Positions 1-12,169 of a stretch of DNA of 64,000 nt are shown piece after piece. Within the stretch, counting starts at the first letter, position 1, and every line of letters starts with the position of its first letter. The stretch spans positions 8,105,282-8,169,281 of the forward strand of contig CM045745.1 of NCBI GenBank assembly GCA_024760905.1, written 5' to 3'. This DNA is from Plotosus lineatus. Lineage: Eukaryota > Chordata > Actinopteri > Siluriformes > Plotosidae. The translations under genes were made by a program, and so were the position numbers. The notes beneath the pieces are model-generated. The model saw only the letters and a program-made list of their open reading frames with translations, was not told the origin of the DNA and searched no databases.

Positions 1-64
1 TCATAAGGCCAGAGATTAGTTTAATGCGCAGCACGGATTTACGTCACTGCTTTTGAAATTATGT

Positions 65-240
65 TGGGCAGCACAATGTGGTTAGCACATCCGCCCCACA
101 GCAGAAAGGTCCTGGGTTTGAGTCCTCAATTTGAGAGTTGGTCAGGGTGTACCCCGCCTTCACCCAGAAACGAGTGAGAGAGGCTCCAGCTTCCCTGTGA
201 CACTCACACGAATAAACAATTCAGCTAATGATTGACAGAT
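65..240 (+). mobile_element. tRNA-derived SINE, internally deleted
   Basis: Starts with GGGCAGCACAATGTGGTTAG and has a B-box-like CTGGGTTTGAGTCCT, then jumps to the GTGTACCCCGCCTTC tail. This is a common fish SINE missing its middle. Confidence 0.7.
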
Positions 241-437
241 TGTCATCACAGGGATTATAGGGTGTTTTTATATCTTTCTTGGGAAACTAATCCCCACAAG
301 GATAATAAAAGGAACATCAGAGATTTGTGTGGATATTTGTGAGGTCCTCATGAGGAACAATGTTTGTTTGTTGCTTAAAAAAAATGTCCTTCAAAGGATA
401 CCAAAATAAATATGAATGACTTAGTAGTGGAACATTG

Positions 438-785
438 TAAACATTCATTCATCTTCTAAGCCGCTTAATCATAGTTTGGGTCACGGGGAGGCTGATGCCC
501 ATCTCAACCATCTCTAGGCAAGGGCAGGGTACACTCAGGACGGCTCACCAGGCCATTGCAGGGCCAACACTCACACAACTATTCACCCTCCTACCCTATG
601 GGTGATAGCCAATTAACATACTGCGTATGTTTTTGGACTGTGGGAGGAAACCGGAGTACCCGGAGGAACCCACACAAGCACGAGTAGAACATACAAACTA
701 CACAGAAACGCCCAGACTTGGAATTGAACCCAGAAATTTTGCTGTGAGGTGGACGTGCTAACCAATATGCCACCGTTCTGCCTAT
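438..785 (-). mobile_element. tRNA-derived SINE, near full length
   Basis: Reads backwards from a CATTCATTCAT tail through the TTTTGGACTGTGGGAGGAAA core to a degenerate B box and head near 785. Typical V-SINE-like fish core. Confidence 0.75.
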
Positions 786-1250
786 GCCATTGTCCAGCAC
801 TGTACATTGTAAACATACTGTGTATTTTATTCCATCTGCATTTTTGTTCTTACAGTAAATCTACTGAATATTTTTTTTATTTTTTCATAATTAAAGAAGT
901 AAGTGAAGTCTGAAGCAGGTTGACCACTGGGATCAGGATGGAAAAAACATGTGGTTCCCTCTGCGCACAGCACCTTGAGGTAACAAGACTCTTGAGTGCA
1001 AGACATGTAAACATGTTGGGATGAAACAGCTGGGTCAGGAACTCAGGAGACTTCATTCACGATGAATAATTAGTTCTGGTGCATGCACAATAAAACACCA
1101 GTCAGGAGAATGGAAGAAGTTTATAATGAGCAAGTCTCATCAAGGCAATTGTTGTAGTCAGAACAATGGTGTCACTCTTGTGTAAACATCACATGGACAT
1201 CAACTGATTTACATATAAAATTTACATATGTAGCTCTCAGTCCTTTTCAT
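786..1250. other. Unassigned AT-rich stretch
   Basis: No gene, splice pattern or familiar repeat seen; contains only short A/T runs. Confidence 0.5.
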
Positions 1251-1285
1251 CGTCATCATCATCATCATCATCACCATCACCACCC

Positions 1286-1331
<46 letters not shown>

Positions 1332-1337
1332 TTTATT
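1251..1337. repeat. (ATC)n, (ATT)n and (ATTT)n microsatellites
   Basis: Adjacent simple repeats: ATC units near 1251-1280, ATT units near 1286-1317, then ATTT units. They abut a LINE 3' end, as LINE tails often do. Confidence 0.9.
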
Positions 1338-1500
1338 TTCTTTTGGCTGTTCTCTTCAAGAGTCGCCACAGCAAATGATCTGCCTCCATCTCACCCTATC
1401 CTCTGCATCTTCTTCTCTTTCACCAACTACCTTCATGTCCTCCTTTACCACATTCCTAAATCTCCTCTTTGGTATTCTCTTCTTATGCTTCTTATTCTTC
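1338..1500 (-). mobile_element. 5'-truncated LINE 3' end
   Basis: Begins TTTTGGCTGTTCTCTTCAAG and matches the 3' end of the LINE piece at 37161-37632. Only the last ~160 bp remain. Confidence 0.65.
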
Positions 1501-1530
1501 TTCTTCTTCTTATTATTATTATTATTATTA

Positions 1531-2560
1531 CAGTAGGCCCTTGATATTCACAGGAGTTCAGTTCTGGCCCCTCCCGCGAATGAACATAATCCGTGAGTTC
1601 TGTACCCAGAAGTAAGACCCCATGTATCATATTACATGCGCGAATGAGCAACCAGAAGTAAAACACTGTGAATCTATTACATGCACTAAAATATGCTTCT
1701 TAAACACATTCTATAGACAGTCTTACTCATTAATACAGTATTATTGTAGTAAAATGTAGTAATGATTCAGAAAAACTTTTCCATTTTTACCGTTATATTT
1801 ATTGATGATAAAATATAAACATTATGCAGCATATACTGTTGAAAAGCACTCGTATTAAAGCCTTTTTCAATTATTATTCCAGTACAGTACCTAAGTTAAT
1901 GTTTAGAATGTTTGTGTGTGAGATTTTATGTTCTGTAGCATTTTTAACAAATGATACCAAAAGAATAAACTTTATTACGCTTCATGTCCTTTTACATTGA
2001 ATGTGACATCTCCAAGATGGCGCTGCCTAGAGGGCGACGTCGTGGAGTTCTCAGAGTCAAATTGTTACTTTGTTTGTTTTAATTTGTTTTATTTGTTGTT
2101 TTGTTTGTTCATGTTTTGCACTATGCTCGTCTATCACCGGTCGACCCTACGACAGCTATGAGATCGGAGTCTTCAGGCAACTGAGAATGCTTAACTCCTA
2201 TACTGAGCTAATATGCTATGGTAGCTCAATGCTAGCCACACCCCGGCTAACAATAAGCCCAGGCGCTAAGGGGCCAAACGACGACTCCGGCGCTTGGGAT
2301 CGCAGGGGATGAAGGCCGTGTAGCCGGCTGGTGCAATCGCCTCGTCGGGTGTACTCTCCTCGAGCCATGTTTCACAGAAACACAGCATGGAGCAGTCCTG
2401 TAGATCCATCTGCGCTGCAATCTGAGCATGAAACTCGTCCATCTTGTTTTGCAGGGACTGAACATTTTCACGCAGTATGGCCGGAAGAGACTCTGAGAAC
2501 TCCGCCTGGGCTTATTGTTAGCTGGGGTGTGGCTAGCATTGAGCAATCATAGCATATTAG
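1531..2560. mobile_element. Fold-back DNA element, copy A, right end missing
   Basis: The left end CAGTAGGCCCTTGATATTCA is preceded by TA and matches copy B at 61772. The left arm runs to about 2165. The centre (about 2290-2545) is a LINE endonuclease fragment on the minus strand (QNKMDEFHAQIAA, then CFCETWLEESTPDEA in another frame). Short inverted repeats near 2208-2280 and 2500-2555 bracket the centre. It ends abruptly against a SINE tail. Confidence 0.7.
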
Positions 2561-2695
2561 CTATCAGCGTGTTTCTTTCCCTTGCGAAAGGGTTGTGTCA
2601 GGAAGGGCATCTGACGTAAAAACCTATGCAAAATTAAACGTGCAAATCAATTGCTGTGGCAACCCCTGAAAAAAGGGAAAAAGCCAAAAGTAAAT
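2561..2695 (+). mobile_element. SINE family 1, tail half only
   Basis: Begins in the CAGCGTGTTTCT core and runs through GGAAGGGCATCTGACGTAAA to GGGAAAAAGCCAAAAG. The head and core are missing. Confidence 0.7.
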
Positions 2696-2992
2696 CTCAT
2701 CTGTATGGTATAAATTATTATTTATTTATTTATTGCACTATATGTATGAAGATTATTTGAGAATGTTGAAATCAAATAAAAATCAATCAATCAATTCTGC
2801 CGGTTATAATTTACAAAAGTGTCACAACACAATGCATTCCAGCTTGCTGTGTATGAGGTGACCTAGCTATCATATAATGTGGTGTTAATGTTATGGATAG
2901 TCGGTGCACAGGACTTAGGCTTTTACTTATTAATCACAAATTCTCATGATAGCCAAGTGTAAGTTACATGCACAGTTTTAAGGTGTACCAAT

Positions 2993-2994
<2 letters not shown>

Positions 2995-3083
<89 letters not shown>
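2995..3083. repeat. (CT)n(CA)n compound microsatellite
   Basis: About 16 CT units followed by about 26 CA units. Confidence 0.95.
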
Positions 3084-3087
<4 letters not shown>

Positions 3088-3534
3088 CCTCAAATTTTAG
3101 TGTGCTAGTAGTGTCAGTATGTCAGCAGTGTGTATAGCCTATCCCACCCCCTTCATAATCCTATACAGAGACCACGGAGCTCACACTCCAATAAACTTAT
3201 TTCGATCTCCTGTCATAAGGAGCACTCGAGGAAATCATTTCTACCTTTCTCCTCATGCTAGGTTTGCACTGGGACCACGATTTCCATGATCTCCTTGATT
3301 TCAATAAACCTGGCGCTCCACAATTAATTCTTTACTTTTCCATTTTCTCTACTTTCATACACGTTCCGATGTTCTCACTTACGATCTATAACATGATTCT
3401 GTTCAAGATCTGCCACGATTTTAAATACATTCCCTCAAGTTCTCTCAATTTCTCTTTCGATCACCACGATATGTTCTGTCACATTCTGTTATCTGGCATG
3501 TTCATCAAGTTCTGTTAAGATCTCCAATGATTTA

Positions 3535-3571
<37 letters not shown>
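3084..3571. other. Unassigned stretch ending in (AT)n
   Basis: T-rich sequence with degenerate GATCTCC and ACGATTT motifs but no clean tandem period. An 87-codon open frame (3255-3518) has low-complexity Phe/His/Ile composition and no gene hallmarks. Ends in an AT run that holds the Tc1 insertion site. Confidence 0.4.
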
Positions 3572-3572
<1 letters not shown>

Positions 3573-4953
3573 TAGTCCTTCACAAAAAATTAGCATATTT
3601 TCTCCGACCAATAAAGAAAGTGTTTTTAATACAAAAAAAGTCAACCTTCAAATAATTATGTTGAGTTATGCACTCAATACTTGGTCGGGAATCCTTTTGC
3701 AGAAATGACTGCTTCAATGCGGCGTGGCATGGAGGCAATCAGCCTGTGGCACTGCTGAGGTGTTATGGAGGCCCAGGATGCTTCGATAGCGGCCTTAAGC
3801 TCATCCACAGTGTTGGGTCTGGTGTCTCTCAACTTTCTCTTCACAATATCCCACAGATTCTCTATGCGCTTCAGGTCAGGAGAGTTGGCAGGCAATTGAG
3901 CACAGTAATACCATGGTCAGTAAACCATTTAGCAGTGGTTTTGGCACTGTGAGCAGGTGCCAGGTCGTGCTGAAAAATGAAATCTTCATCTCCATAAAGC
4001 TTTTCAGCAGATGGAAGCATGAAGTGCTCCAAAATCTCCTGATAGCTAGCTGCATTGGCCCCGCCCTTGATAAAACACAGTGGACCAACACCAGCAGCTG
4101 ACATGGCACCCCAGACCATCACTGACTGTGGGTACTTGACACTGGACTTCAGGCATTTTGGCATTTCCTTCTCCCCAGTCTTCCTCCAGACTCTGGCACC
4201 TTGATTTCCGAATGACATGCAAAATTTGCTTTCATCCGAAAAAAGTACTTTGGACCACTGAGCAACAGTCCAGTGCTGCTTCTCTGTAGCCCAGGTCAGC
4301 CGCTTCTGCCGCTGTTTCTGGTTCAAAAGTGGCTTGATCTGGGGAATGCGGCACCTGTAGCCCAGTCCACTGCTTCCACAGGTCCCCCGAGGTCTGGAAT
4401 CGGCCCTTCTCCACAATCTTCCTCAGGGTCCGGTCACCTCTTCTGGTTGTGCAGCGTTTTCTGCCACACTTTTTCCTTCCCACAGACGTCCCACTGAGGT
4501 GCCTTGATAGAGCACTCTGGGAACAGCCTATTCGCTCAGAGATTTCTTTCTGTGTCTTACCCTCTTGCTTGAGGGTGTCAATGATGTCCTTCTGGACAGC
4601 AGTCAGGTCGGCAGTCTTACCCATGATTGCGGTTTTGAGTAATGACCCAGGCTGGGAGTTTTTAAAAGCCTCAGGAATCTTTTGCAGGTGTTTAGAGTTA
4701 ATTGGTTGATTGAGATGATTAGGTTAATAGCTCGTTTAGACCACCTGAACATCATATGCTAATTTTTTGAGATAAGAATTTTGGGTTTTCATGAGCTGTA
4801 TGCTAAAATCATCAGAATTAAAATAATAAAAGACCTGAAATATTTCAGTTGGTGTGCAATGAATCTAAAATATATGAAAGTTTAAATTTTATCAGCACAT
4901 TACAGAAAATAATTAACTTTATCACAATATGCTAATTTTTTGAGAAGGACTAG
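3572..4953 (-). mobile_element. Complete Tc1-like element
   Basis: Ends are inverted: CTAGTCCTTCACAAAAAATT at 3572 and the complement of CAAAAAATTAGCATATTGTG-type sequence ending CTAG at 4953, each flanked by TA. Length 1,382 bp. Inserted into an (AT)n run that resumes after the right end. The transposase lies on the minus strand. Confidence 0.92.
3674..4624 (-). pseudogene. Tc1-like transposase, frameshifted
   Basis: Three overlapping minus-strand frames together cover a whole Tc1 transposase of about 317 residues against the usual 340. The first (4624 down to about 4400) holds the paired helix-turn-helix, MGKTADLTAVQKDIIDTLKQ and ISERIGCSQSALSRHL. The second (about 4400 to 3890) holds the first two catalytic aspartates in VLFSDESKF and IFQHDLAPAH. 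The third (3895 to 3674) holds the glutamate in NSPDLKRIENLWD. So the DDE triad is preserved but two frameshifts, near 4400 and near 3890, separate its parts. The element can be cut in trans at best. Relatively few other lesions suggest modest age. Confidence 0.9.
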
Positions 4954-4962
4954 TATATATAC

Positions 4963-5240
4963 AAGGATCCCTCACTTTCCATGGTTAATTGGGACCGAGA
5001 CCGCCGAATTCCGCGAAGTATAATCAACCCCCCCGACTGATGTATACGCACATGTATGTGTATATAATATCAATAAATACATATTCAACGCTATAAATGC
5101 TTATAATAACAATTAAACATTCAAAAATAATGCACAAGACATAAATAAAATATAAATAATATATATAAATAATATATATATATTGCACATGCTGCTCTTT
5201 GCACTTCTGATTGGATGCTAAACTGAATTGCACTACCCTG
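4963..5240. mobile_element. MITE of the GGATCCCTC family, partial
   Basis: Starts CAAGGATCCCTCACTTTCC, continues with GGTTAATTGGGACCGAGAC and an AT-rich body matching copies at 29251, 60022 and 63470. The other end is absent. Confidence 0.7.
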
Positions 5241-5524
5241 TATATACTAGTACATGTGTAATAACAATACAGTTGAAGCTAATCTAATCTAATCTTATCT
5301 TACATGGCAGAAGTCAAATAAATACATCACACAGTAAATCTGCTCTGCACAAATATTAGTTTCAATACCTGGCATGAGTGTAGGTATTAATATTATTCAT
5401 CACAGTTAAATAGATAATCACGACTACTGTATAGAAATATCAGTGAATGAATGAGAATTTTCTATAAGTTAATAGAGGCACGATTCAATCATTCATTTGC
5501 TATACTGTGCTATGTATACATTGC

Positions 5525-5805
5525 AGGACGTGGTGGAGTGGAGTCAATCATTGCTGATTTGGGGCCAAAGGCACTGTACATCTTGGATGTTCATTCTCAG
5601 ACTCGCCCCTCGGGGCGCTTTGGAACAGCCAGTTAGCCTGTGTACTGTGTAACTTCTTGGCCTGTGGGAAGAAACCTGAAGGAAACCCACACAAGCACGG
5701 GGAGAACATGCAAAGTCCACACAGAAACAACCGGGATCGTACCCAGACCTTCTTGCTGTGCGATGGATGTGCTAATCACTACGCCACCGTGTTGGGCCAC
5801 CCGGT
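5525..5805 (-). mobile_element. tRNA-derived SINE
   Basis: Reverse-oriented V-SINE-like body with GGAAACCCACACAAGCACGG and an ending GCTAATCACTACGCCACCGT head. Confidence 0.7.
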
Positions 5806-6533
5806 AATCAGTAAATACAGTAAAGATGGTCAGTAAATGAGACTGAGAGATTTAGATGAATTTATAATTTATATCTCCTTTAGAAATCTCTTGCCGGGAA
5901 TGAAGTCGGATTTTTTAGGTTTTCTCTTGGCACAGTAGGATATTGGTGAAGCAGGCATATAAATCATATAAATCTCTAAATCTTCCTTCTCTCCAAAAGC
6001 AATGCAGAGATCACATTATTATCTTTCCAGCATTCGCAACAACATAAAACAGGTCAAAACAGCAAGGAATCCACATGCAGCAGATTTTATTTATTGCTGT
6101 CATGTATTCACAGGGGAAATGAATCCAGAAAACAAAACAGAACAAAGACTACACGGTCTGTGTTGAATGATGGGTTGAACTGGAAGTTGCTGAAATTTTC
6201 CAGTACAGTACAGATCACCTGCATGGCTTCATTGTAAGATTTTGCAGCATGTATTTTGAAGTTGGGCCTTTTTTGGGGTTTTTTTTCCCCCCATAACATG
6301 TCTAATTGCCCTTTGCTCATTACCTTCTGAGAATGTATGCAGTATTTTTAAATATTTGGACTGTAGCTCAGTAAAGTATTTATTCATGTGCTATTTATTA
6401 GTGTGCTCCATTGAATGTCCATAGTGATGGTCAACCTATTTGGTTTTAGATTTGAGCACTGAATAAGATGTGGATGAATGTCTTGTAATGTTGTTGTCAC
6501 TGCTACAACACACTATAAAATTTCTGTGTACAG
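5806..6533. other. Unassigned stretch
   Basis: No gene or familiar repeat recognised. Confidence 0.5.
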
Positions 6534-7309
6534 CAGTAGTTCTCAAATAGTGGGGCGCGCCCCACCCTGGGGGAGCACGGTGTGATGCCGGGGGTGGGGG
6601 GCTGTGACCCCAGTGAACATGCTTTTTTTTGCCGTATTAGAATAAAGTGTAATTGTACATCCACTACAGCAGGTGGCAGTGGCTTCCACACTGTTAGAGT
6701 GTGCCCAGAGGTAAAATAAGAAGTAAAGTTAATAAACCCACCATGGACATTTTTAACAGGGATGGAAAGCGAGGTGGAGAGAGAGACGGAGACGGTGGGA
6801 GAAACGAAAGTCTCCCAAAAGCTAAGTGGAGGAGGTATGATGAAGCGGATGTAGCGCTCGGCTTCACCGTGCTGTGGTGAGAAACGAGGAAAGTCCGCTG
6901 TGTTTACTGTGTCTGAAAACATTGCCAGCGGACAGCATGAACCCAAATAAATTCAGGCGTCATTTAAAGACATCACACCCCGATCGCGTGATGAGCTGTG
7001 TGAATTTTTTTTCAGGGTAAACATGCCCCACAGCGCAGCACAGCACAGCAGAGGAACTGATCCTACCTGCAACACACACGGGCTCTGTCATGCTGGATGA
7101 CGTCACTACTGCGAAAATAAGTCCAGGTCCCAGTTCAGTATTGAGCCCGAGCTGAGAGTTCAGTATCGTGCCTTAAACCCGGCTTCGCAAAGCTGTGTAC
7201 TGAGAAATGTGCTCATTATAGCCATTCATCTGGAATTCATTATTTTGACAAAAAAAAAAAAAAATACAAATTGTTTTATTCGGTTTTGTTTTGTAGGTTA
7301 AAGTAAAGG

Positions 7310-7358
<49 letters not shown>

Positions 7359-7384
7359 TTGCAGAAAATAATTGAGAAGCACTG
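6534..7384 (+). mobile_element. hAT (Charlie/ZBED-type) element with perfect 8-bp target duplication
   Basis: Ends CAGTAGTTCTCAAAT and, inverted, CAGTGCTTCTCAATT. GTGTACAG stands immediately outside both ends (6526-6533 and 7385-7392). Internal remnants of a BED-finger transposase are visible, so this is an internally deleted copy, about 850 bp. A (GT)n(G)n run near 7312-7358 lies near the right end. Confidence 0.92.
6760..7015 (+). pseudogene. hAT transposase N-terminus (BED finger) remnant
   Basis: Reading across frames gives KWRRYDEADVALGFTVLW, then VRCVYC, then after a shift MNPNKFRRHLKTSHPDRV. This is the CxxC...HxxxxH BED zinc finger typical of ZBED/Charlie transposases. Stops and frameshifts break it. 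The catalytic domain and C-terminal dimerisation domain are absent. Confidence 0.75.
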
Positions 7385-8604
7385 GTGTACAGTGAAGCAG
7401 ATAGCAAATGTCGATGTAAGCAGATTTTATTTGTATTACACACCCCCTACTGGTGGTGGTTAGTAAAGCAGCATAAATTTCCACAGCAGCCATTTTATTA
7501 CCTAAAACAAACAAACAAACAAAAATAACCACCCAAAACAACAACAACAACAACAAAACCCTGACCAGCACTAAATATTATCAAACAGTAGCATATTCTG
7601 CTTGGTCTGCTGTCACATGATTAAAAAACATTATTCCGAGTGGATAACACTGGACTAGAAATAAGAGATATGCACTCACGGTTTTCGGCCAGTGATGCTG
7701 AAGCCCTAAAAATTAAACAAAATTCTCTCCTAAAAAAATCTAAGTAAAGCTACACAGTATCACTTAGTGTTTTTAAAGTTAAAAACATTTTGTTTAAAAT
7801 ATCTATTAATTTCAATCAACACCAGTGTCAAGAAACTGTAACACAAAGAAGCGCTAAACAAAGTATATTTTTTGTCCAAACTGAAATGTTTCAATTTGCT
7901 GTTGACTTTAGAGTGGACAGCACAGCAAGACAAATTCTTAAAAGAAAAACAAGATATGGAAAATAAGACTGAAACGAGTATCTCGGGGATTTCATCCTTC
8001 CTTGTGTAGGAAGCCTCAGCGGCGCAAACAGGAACGAGAGCTTTGAGACGAACCCACGCCCATTTTCTATCACAGACAGTTAAATAATAATCACTGAAGG
8101 CAACAATTATTTATATCGTATTTTATTATATTTTATCATTAAATGTCATATTTTTAATTAATTATTTTGTACATAGGTACCAGAAAAAAAGTCCATATTT
8201 GAAAGATAAATTAAAATTGAGTTAAAAATAATCCTGTTATTACTGTACTTGCATGTATGAAACTTTTATTATTAAAATACAATTTTACAAAATACAGTTC
8301 CTATTCATCATTGTTTGCGCACAATAAATAACAATTGTTTGATTTTTAATCTTTCTTTTTCTTTGTCTTTGGAGACGTGGGAGGATTTTTCTGGGTCACC
8401 ACCGGGTTTTTTTAAGGTCACCTTGTATATGGACCAGAGGAAGAACATTCACCACAAACTATTTCAAAATGTAGAAAATGCCTATAAGCGGTAAAGAGTA
8501 TTTTAAACTTGAAAAAGAAAAACTTGTCAAGAAAAAAACAGACAGAGAAGGTTGGTTGGTACAGATGATTCCGCAGATGGCAGAATGTTCATCTCAATGC
8601 CCTT
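7385..8604. other. Unassigned AT-rich stretch
   Basis: Contains small ACAA and AAC repeats near 7507-7557. No supported gene; short open frames here have no domain signature or splice context. Confidence 0.5.
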
Positions 8605-8958
8605 TAATTCTCATTCACTCATTTTTTGAACTGCTTAGTCCTAACTTGGTTCATGGGGAGGCTGACGCGTGTCATCTCAGCCGACTCTTGGCGAGGGCAC
8701 AGTACATCCTGGACAGCTCACCAAGGCATCGCAGGGCAGAAACACACTGACGGCTGTACAGCTCCTCTTGATGAAAGTCAGCAATGGTTCTTTCACATGA
8801 ACCTCACACCGTAGACAGTGAGAGACATGACCGGCCATTGATGACCCGGTTAGCTGCACTGGAGGGGACAGTGACAACCTGTTGAGGGTGGGGCTTGAGC
8901 TCCTGACCTTAGGATCAGTGATCCAGCACCTTTTACCACCAGGCCACCACTGCCCCAG
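8605..8958 (-). mobile_element. SINE family 2
   Basis: Reverse copy running from a CATTCACTCATTTTTTGAAC tail through AAAGTCAGCAATGGTTC core to a head ending in CCACCAGGCCACCACTGCCC. Confidence 0.8.
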
Positions 8959-9329
8959 ATGGATGAAAGTAATGATGATAAATCATTGATGCCATTTTCC
9001 ACTGAGAGGACTGGCACAGCATCTTCAAAAATTGGTGAAGATCACAGATGAAAATTAAGATTTTTTTTAATATTAACTGGTAATATATAGGCTGTTTGTC
9101 ATATTCGACAAAGACATTTATCTTTAAATTGGCAAGCGAGTAGATATGAAAAGCATGTTTCAGTTGGGCTGAGTTGTTAGCTTAATTCTTGTAACTTGTC
9201 TGATAACTGTGTAATACACTTTCTAAACATTTAAACAACTGCACATGATGTTATAAATGTCTGTGTATAACTAAATGGATTAATCACCAACTATTTCACT
9301 TTGGTTAGGTAAAGTCTGTTGGGCTTTTT

Positions 9330-9600
9330 ACACCCGAACCATCGTGACTCATTCCATAGCGTGAAGCGACCAGGAGTTCAACTCCTCCTGGATGGGGCGC
9401 TAGTCCATCAAAGGTTACCTTCCCAGTATATTTTTACTGGTACCCATTTATACTGCTGGGTGAACAGAGGCACACTTGTGGTTAAGACCTTGCCCAGGGG
9501 TGGGGGGTTGGGGTGTCTAACTGGGATTCGAAAGCACAACCTCCCGATCATGAGCGTAACACCCTAACCACTACGCCACCAGCCTCCCTTATTTCAGATT
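9330..9600 (-). mobile_element. Another tRNA-derived SINE family
   Basis: Carries GGGATTCGAAAGCACAACC (inverted B box) and CCCTAACCACTACGCCACC head; body differs from families 1-3 (GGTGAACAGAGGCACACTTG). Confidence 0.65.
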
Positions 9601-10070
9601 GGATTATATATATAAAGAACAATAGTCAATATAAATAATAATATAAACAGGGTGTTTGATCAGTAAACTGATATTATTGGCTATGATAGAATCTGCAGAC
9701 ATTGACTGGCATACTATACACAACAGAGCCATATAGACATGAAGTATTCTTTTGTATTCTAAATTATGCACTTATGTATATAAAGGAAACTGGTGCCCAT
9801 GGGTTTTTATGTTTATGTTTTTTAGGATATTATTATACATGAAAACTTGTATATGATTAAATCTATAATGATAATTATTTTTCAAAATATTAACTTTAAT
9901 CATTAACTTAACTTTTTCCGCCTGCTTGGTCTAAAAAAGTAACTGTTACTGACCACATTTTTTTTCTTGATTTCTTTTAGTGTTTCTTAAAGCCAGAAAG
10001 TTGCCATTTGAATTGACTTTAGTTTTGTGTCATATTTGTGATCTGCAGAAAAAAAAAAAAAAAAAAAGTA
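9601..10070. other. Unassigned AT-rich stretch ending in poly(A)
   Basis: No gene seen. The A18 run at 10049-10066 abuts a LINE fragment. Confidence 0.5.
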
Positions 10071-11070
10071 ACAATGTTTGGCGGAGTCTCTCGTCACAGG
10101 GGCCTTTAACTCCCACCTCCGGCAGAGCTACAACCATGTCCCGAAGAAGGCAGACATGGAATCCGAATGGGCCATGCTTCGTGCCTCCATTGCTGAGGTG
10201 GCAGCCCGTAGCTGTGGCCTTAAGGTCATTGGTGCCTGTCGTGGCACTAACCCTCAAACCTAGTGGTGGACACCTATGGTGAAGGGGCCATCCAGCTGAA
10301 AAAGGAGGCCTATCAGGTCTTATTGGCCTGTGGGACTCCTGAGGCAGCAGACAGGTACCGGCAGGCTCAACGTGCTGCAACCCAAGCTGTTGATGATGCA
10401 AAATCTCAGGTGTGGGAGAAGTTTGTTAAGGGCCTGGAGAGTTTTTATCGGTTAGCCTCAAAAAGGTTCTGGAACAACATCCGATGCCTCAGGAGGGGGA
10501 AGCAGTTCTCCACAAATACTGTTTAGAGTGAAAGTGGGGAACTGCTTACCTTGACTGGAGATGTTGTCAGGAGGTGGAAGGAATACTTCGATGACCTACT
10601 CAATCCCACCAACAGGTCCCCCATGGAGGAGGAAGACCCTGAGGGTTTGGGTGGGGTGGGGGCTTGCCCATCACAAACTAAGGTCACTGAGGTAGTCAAA
10701 AAGCTCCTCGGTGGTCAGCTCCGGGGGTGGATGAAATCCGCGCTGAATATCTCCTGATGACTGTCTTGGTTGACACTCTTTGCAACATCGCATGGTCATC
10801 GGGTGCAGACCTCAGGATTGGCAAACTGGGATGTAAGTCCCCCATATTTTAAAAGGTGGACTCCAGTGTGTGTTCCAATTATCATGGAATCACACTCCTC
10901 AGCCGACCTGGGAAAGTCTATGCAGGGGTGCTGGAGAGAAGGATCCAACCGATAGTTGAACCTATCAGGAGGAACAATGCAGTTTTTGCCTGGGCCAAGG
11001 CACTCTTGACCAACTCTATATGCTCTACAGGATACTGGAGGGGCAATGGGAGTTTGCACAATCTGTCAAA
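10071..11070 (+). pseudogene. LINE ORF2 fragment (linker and start of RT)
   Basis: Frames at 10263-10526 and 10551-10757 read AIQLKKEAYQVLLACGTPEA, FYRLASKRFWNNIRCLRRGK and RRWKEYFDDLLNP, the linker upstream of a non-LTR reverse transcriptase. At 10856 VCSNYHGITLLSRPGKVYAG is RT motif 1/2a, followed after a shift by a piece like LYRILEGQWEFAQSV. A stop separates the first two frames, a deletion removes part of the region near 10760-10850, and the catalytic FADD region is gone. Dead copy. Confidence 0.8.
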
Positions 11071-11103
11071 CGTGCCATTCAAACATTCAAACAATGCACG
11101 AGC

Positions 11104-11300
11104 TGCTCTCCCATTGACTATCTTCCAACATCCTGCCCTGCTGGCCTCCCATTGGCTAGGAGGGATGACGCAGCTCCCCCCCATTGGATATCTCCCAACA
11201 TCCCACCTCGCTGGCCTCCCATTGGCTATGAGGGATGACGCAGCTACCTCCCATTGACTATCTCCCAACATCCCGCTCTGCTGGCCTCCCATTGGCTGCA
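11104..11300. repeat. Three tandem ~68-bp units rich in ATTGG
   Basis: Each unit carries CCCATTG(G/A)(C/A)TATCT, CCAACATCC, GCTGGCCTCCCATTGGCT and, in the first two, AGGGATGACGCAGCT. The last unit is cut short. Confidence 0.85.
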
Positions 11301-11460
11301 TCTCCCATAATTCTTTTCATGTAAAGGACAGAGTTACTGTTGTTTCATGAGTTTTTTGAGTGTGCCCATTGCAACTTTATTTTTTTACTCAGGCTTTTAC
11401 CCTTCCCTAAACATTTGTAAGATTATAACTCTGCTAAGAAGACATGGTTGACTCACATGC

Positions 11461-11479
11461 GCACACACACACATGCGTG

Positions 11480-11560
<81 letters not shown>
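11461..11560. repeat. (CA)n microsatellite
   Basis: About 45 CA/GC dinucleotides with an imperfect start (ACATGCGTGCACGCGCGC). Confidence 0.95.
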
Positions 11561-11999
11561 ACCATGTGATTTCCGGTGCAAGTGAAAAGGGGATGCTCGT
11601 GGCATGCGGTTGAGTGAGATCGCAAAGGAATATGGCCAAACCCGTCTACCATCGGTACGATATTGAAGCAGAAGAATAATTTTTAAAGGGTTTAGGGGTA
11701 GTATTGGGGGCCTTGGAACGAATCACACGTTTTACATGTAAAATGTTAAAATGTGGTTCAATTTATGAAAAATCCAGGTTACGAAAAAGGCTCTGGAACG
11801 GATTAATTTCGTAAGGTGGGGTACCACTGCATATCTACAGTAATGTTGCAGAATTAAGCCTTTTTTTTTAACTTCTCAGCCATTAGACTGTCAGGTGTTT
11901 GCTCAGAAATTTTAAATGCACCTTTTCTATGATGCGTAGGTGTGCATAAGCATGTCACTTTCTCTCTTTTACGTTTGACTTTATGACAATTACCTTGAT

Positions 12000-12110
12000 C
12001 TTCTTCTTCTTCTTCTTCTTCTTCTTCTTCTTCTCTTCTTCTTCTTCTTTTCTTTTCAGTTTTTTCCCTTTTTCCAGGGGTCGCCACAGCGAATCATCTG
12101 ATTTTCATAA
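12000..12110 (-). repeat. (TTC)n plus SINE/LINE 3' tail scrap
   Basis: TTC units at 12001-12050 followed by TTTCCAGGGGTCGCCACAG and GCGAATCATCTGATT, the tail shared by SINE family 1 and its partner LINE. Confidence 0.7.
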
Positions 12111-12169
12111 AAACTACAGGTATACTGAGGGACTTTGCCATCGCTGCGGATGAGGTTCATAGCATTCAT

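Larger units (their letters stand above)
11071..11835 (+). mobile_element. Tigger-like element, left end replaced by LINE
   Basis: Shares ATTGG-rich repeats, HTH remnant (near 11595-11690) and a right end ending GGTGGGGTACCACTG with the copies at 41493, 46447 and 47790. The left end is missing where the LINE fragment joins. Confidence 0.7.

Noticed and set aside
3001..3083. CRISPR-like or regularly spaced array
   Set aside because: Plain dinucleotide microsatellite, no spacers.
3255..3518. 87-codon open frame
   Set aside because: Low-complexity, no domain, no splice context.
6503..6946. 147-codon minus-strand frame
   Set aside because: Lies within the hAT element; the plus strand carries the BED-finger relic.
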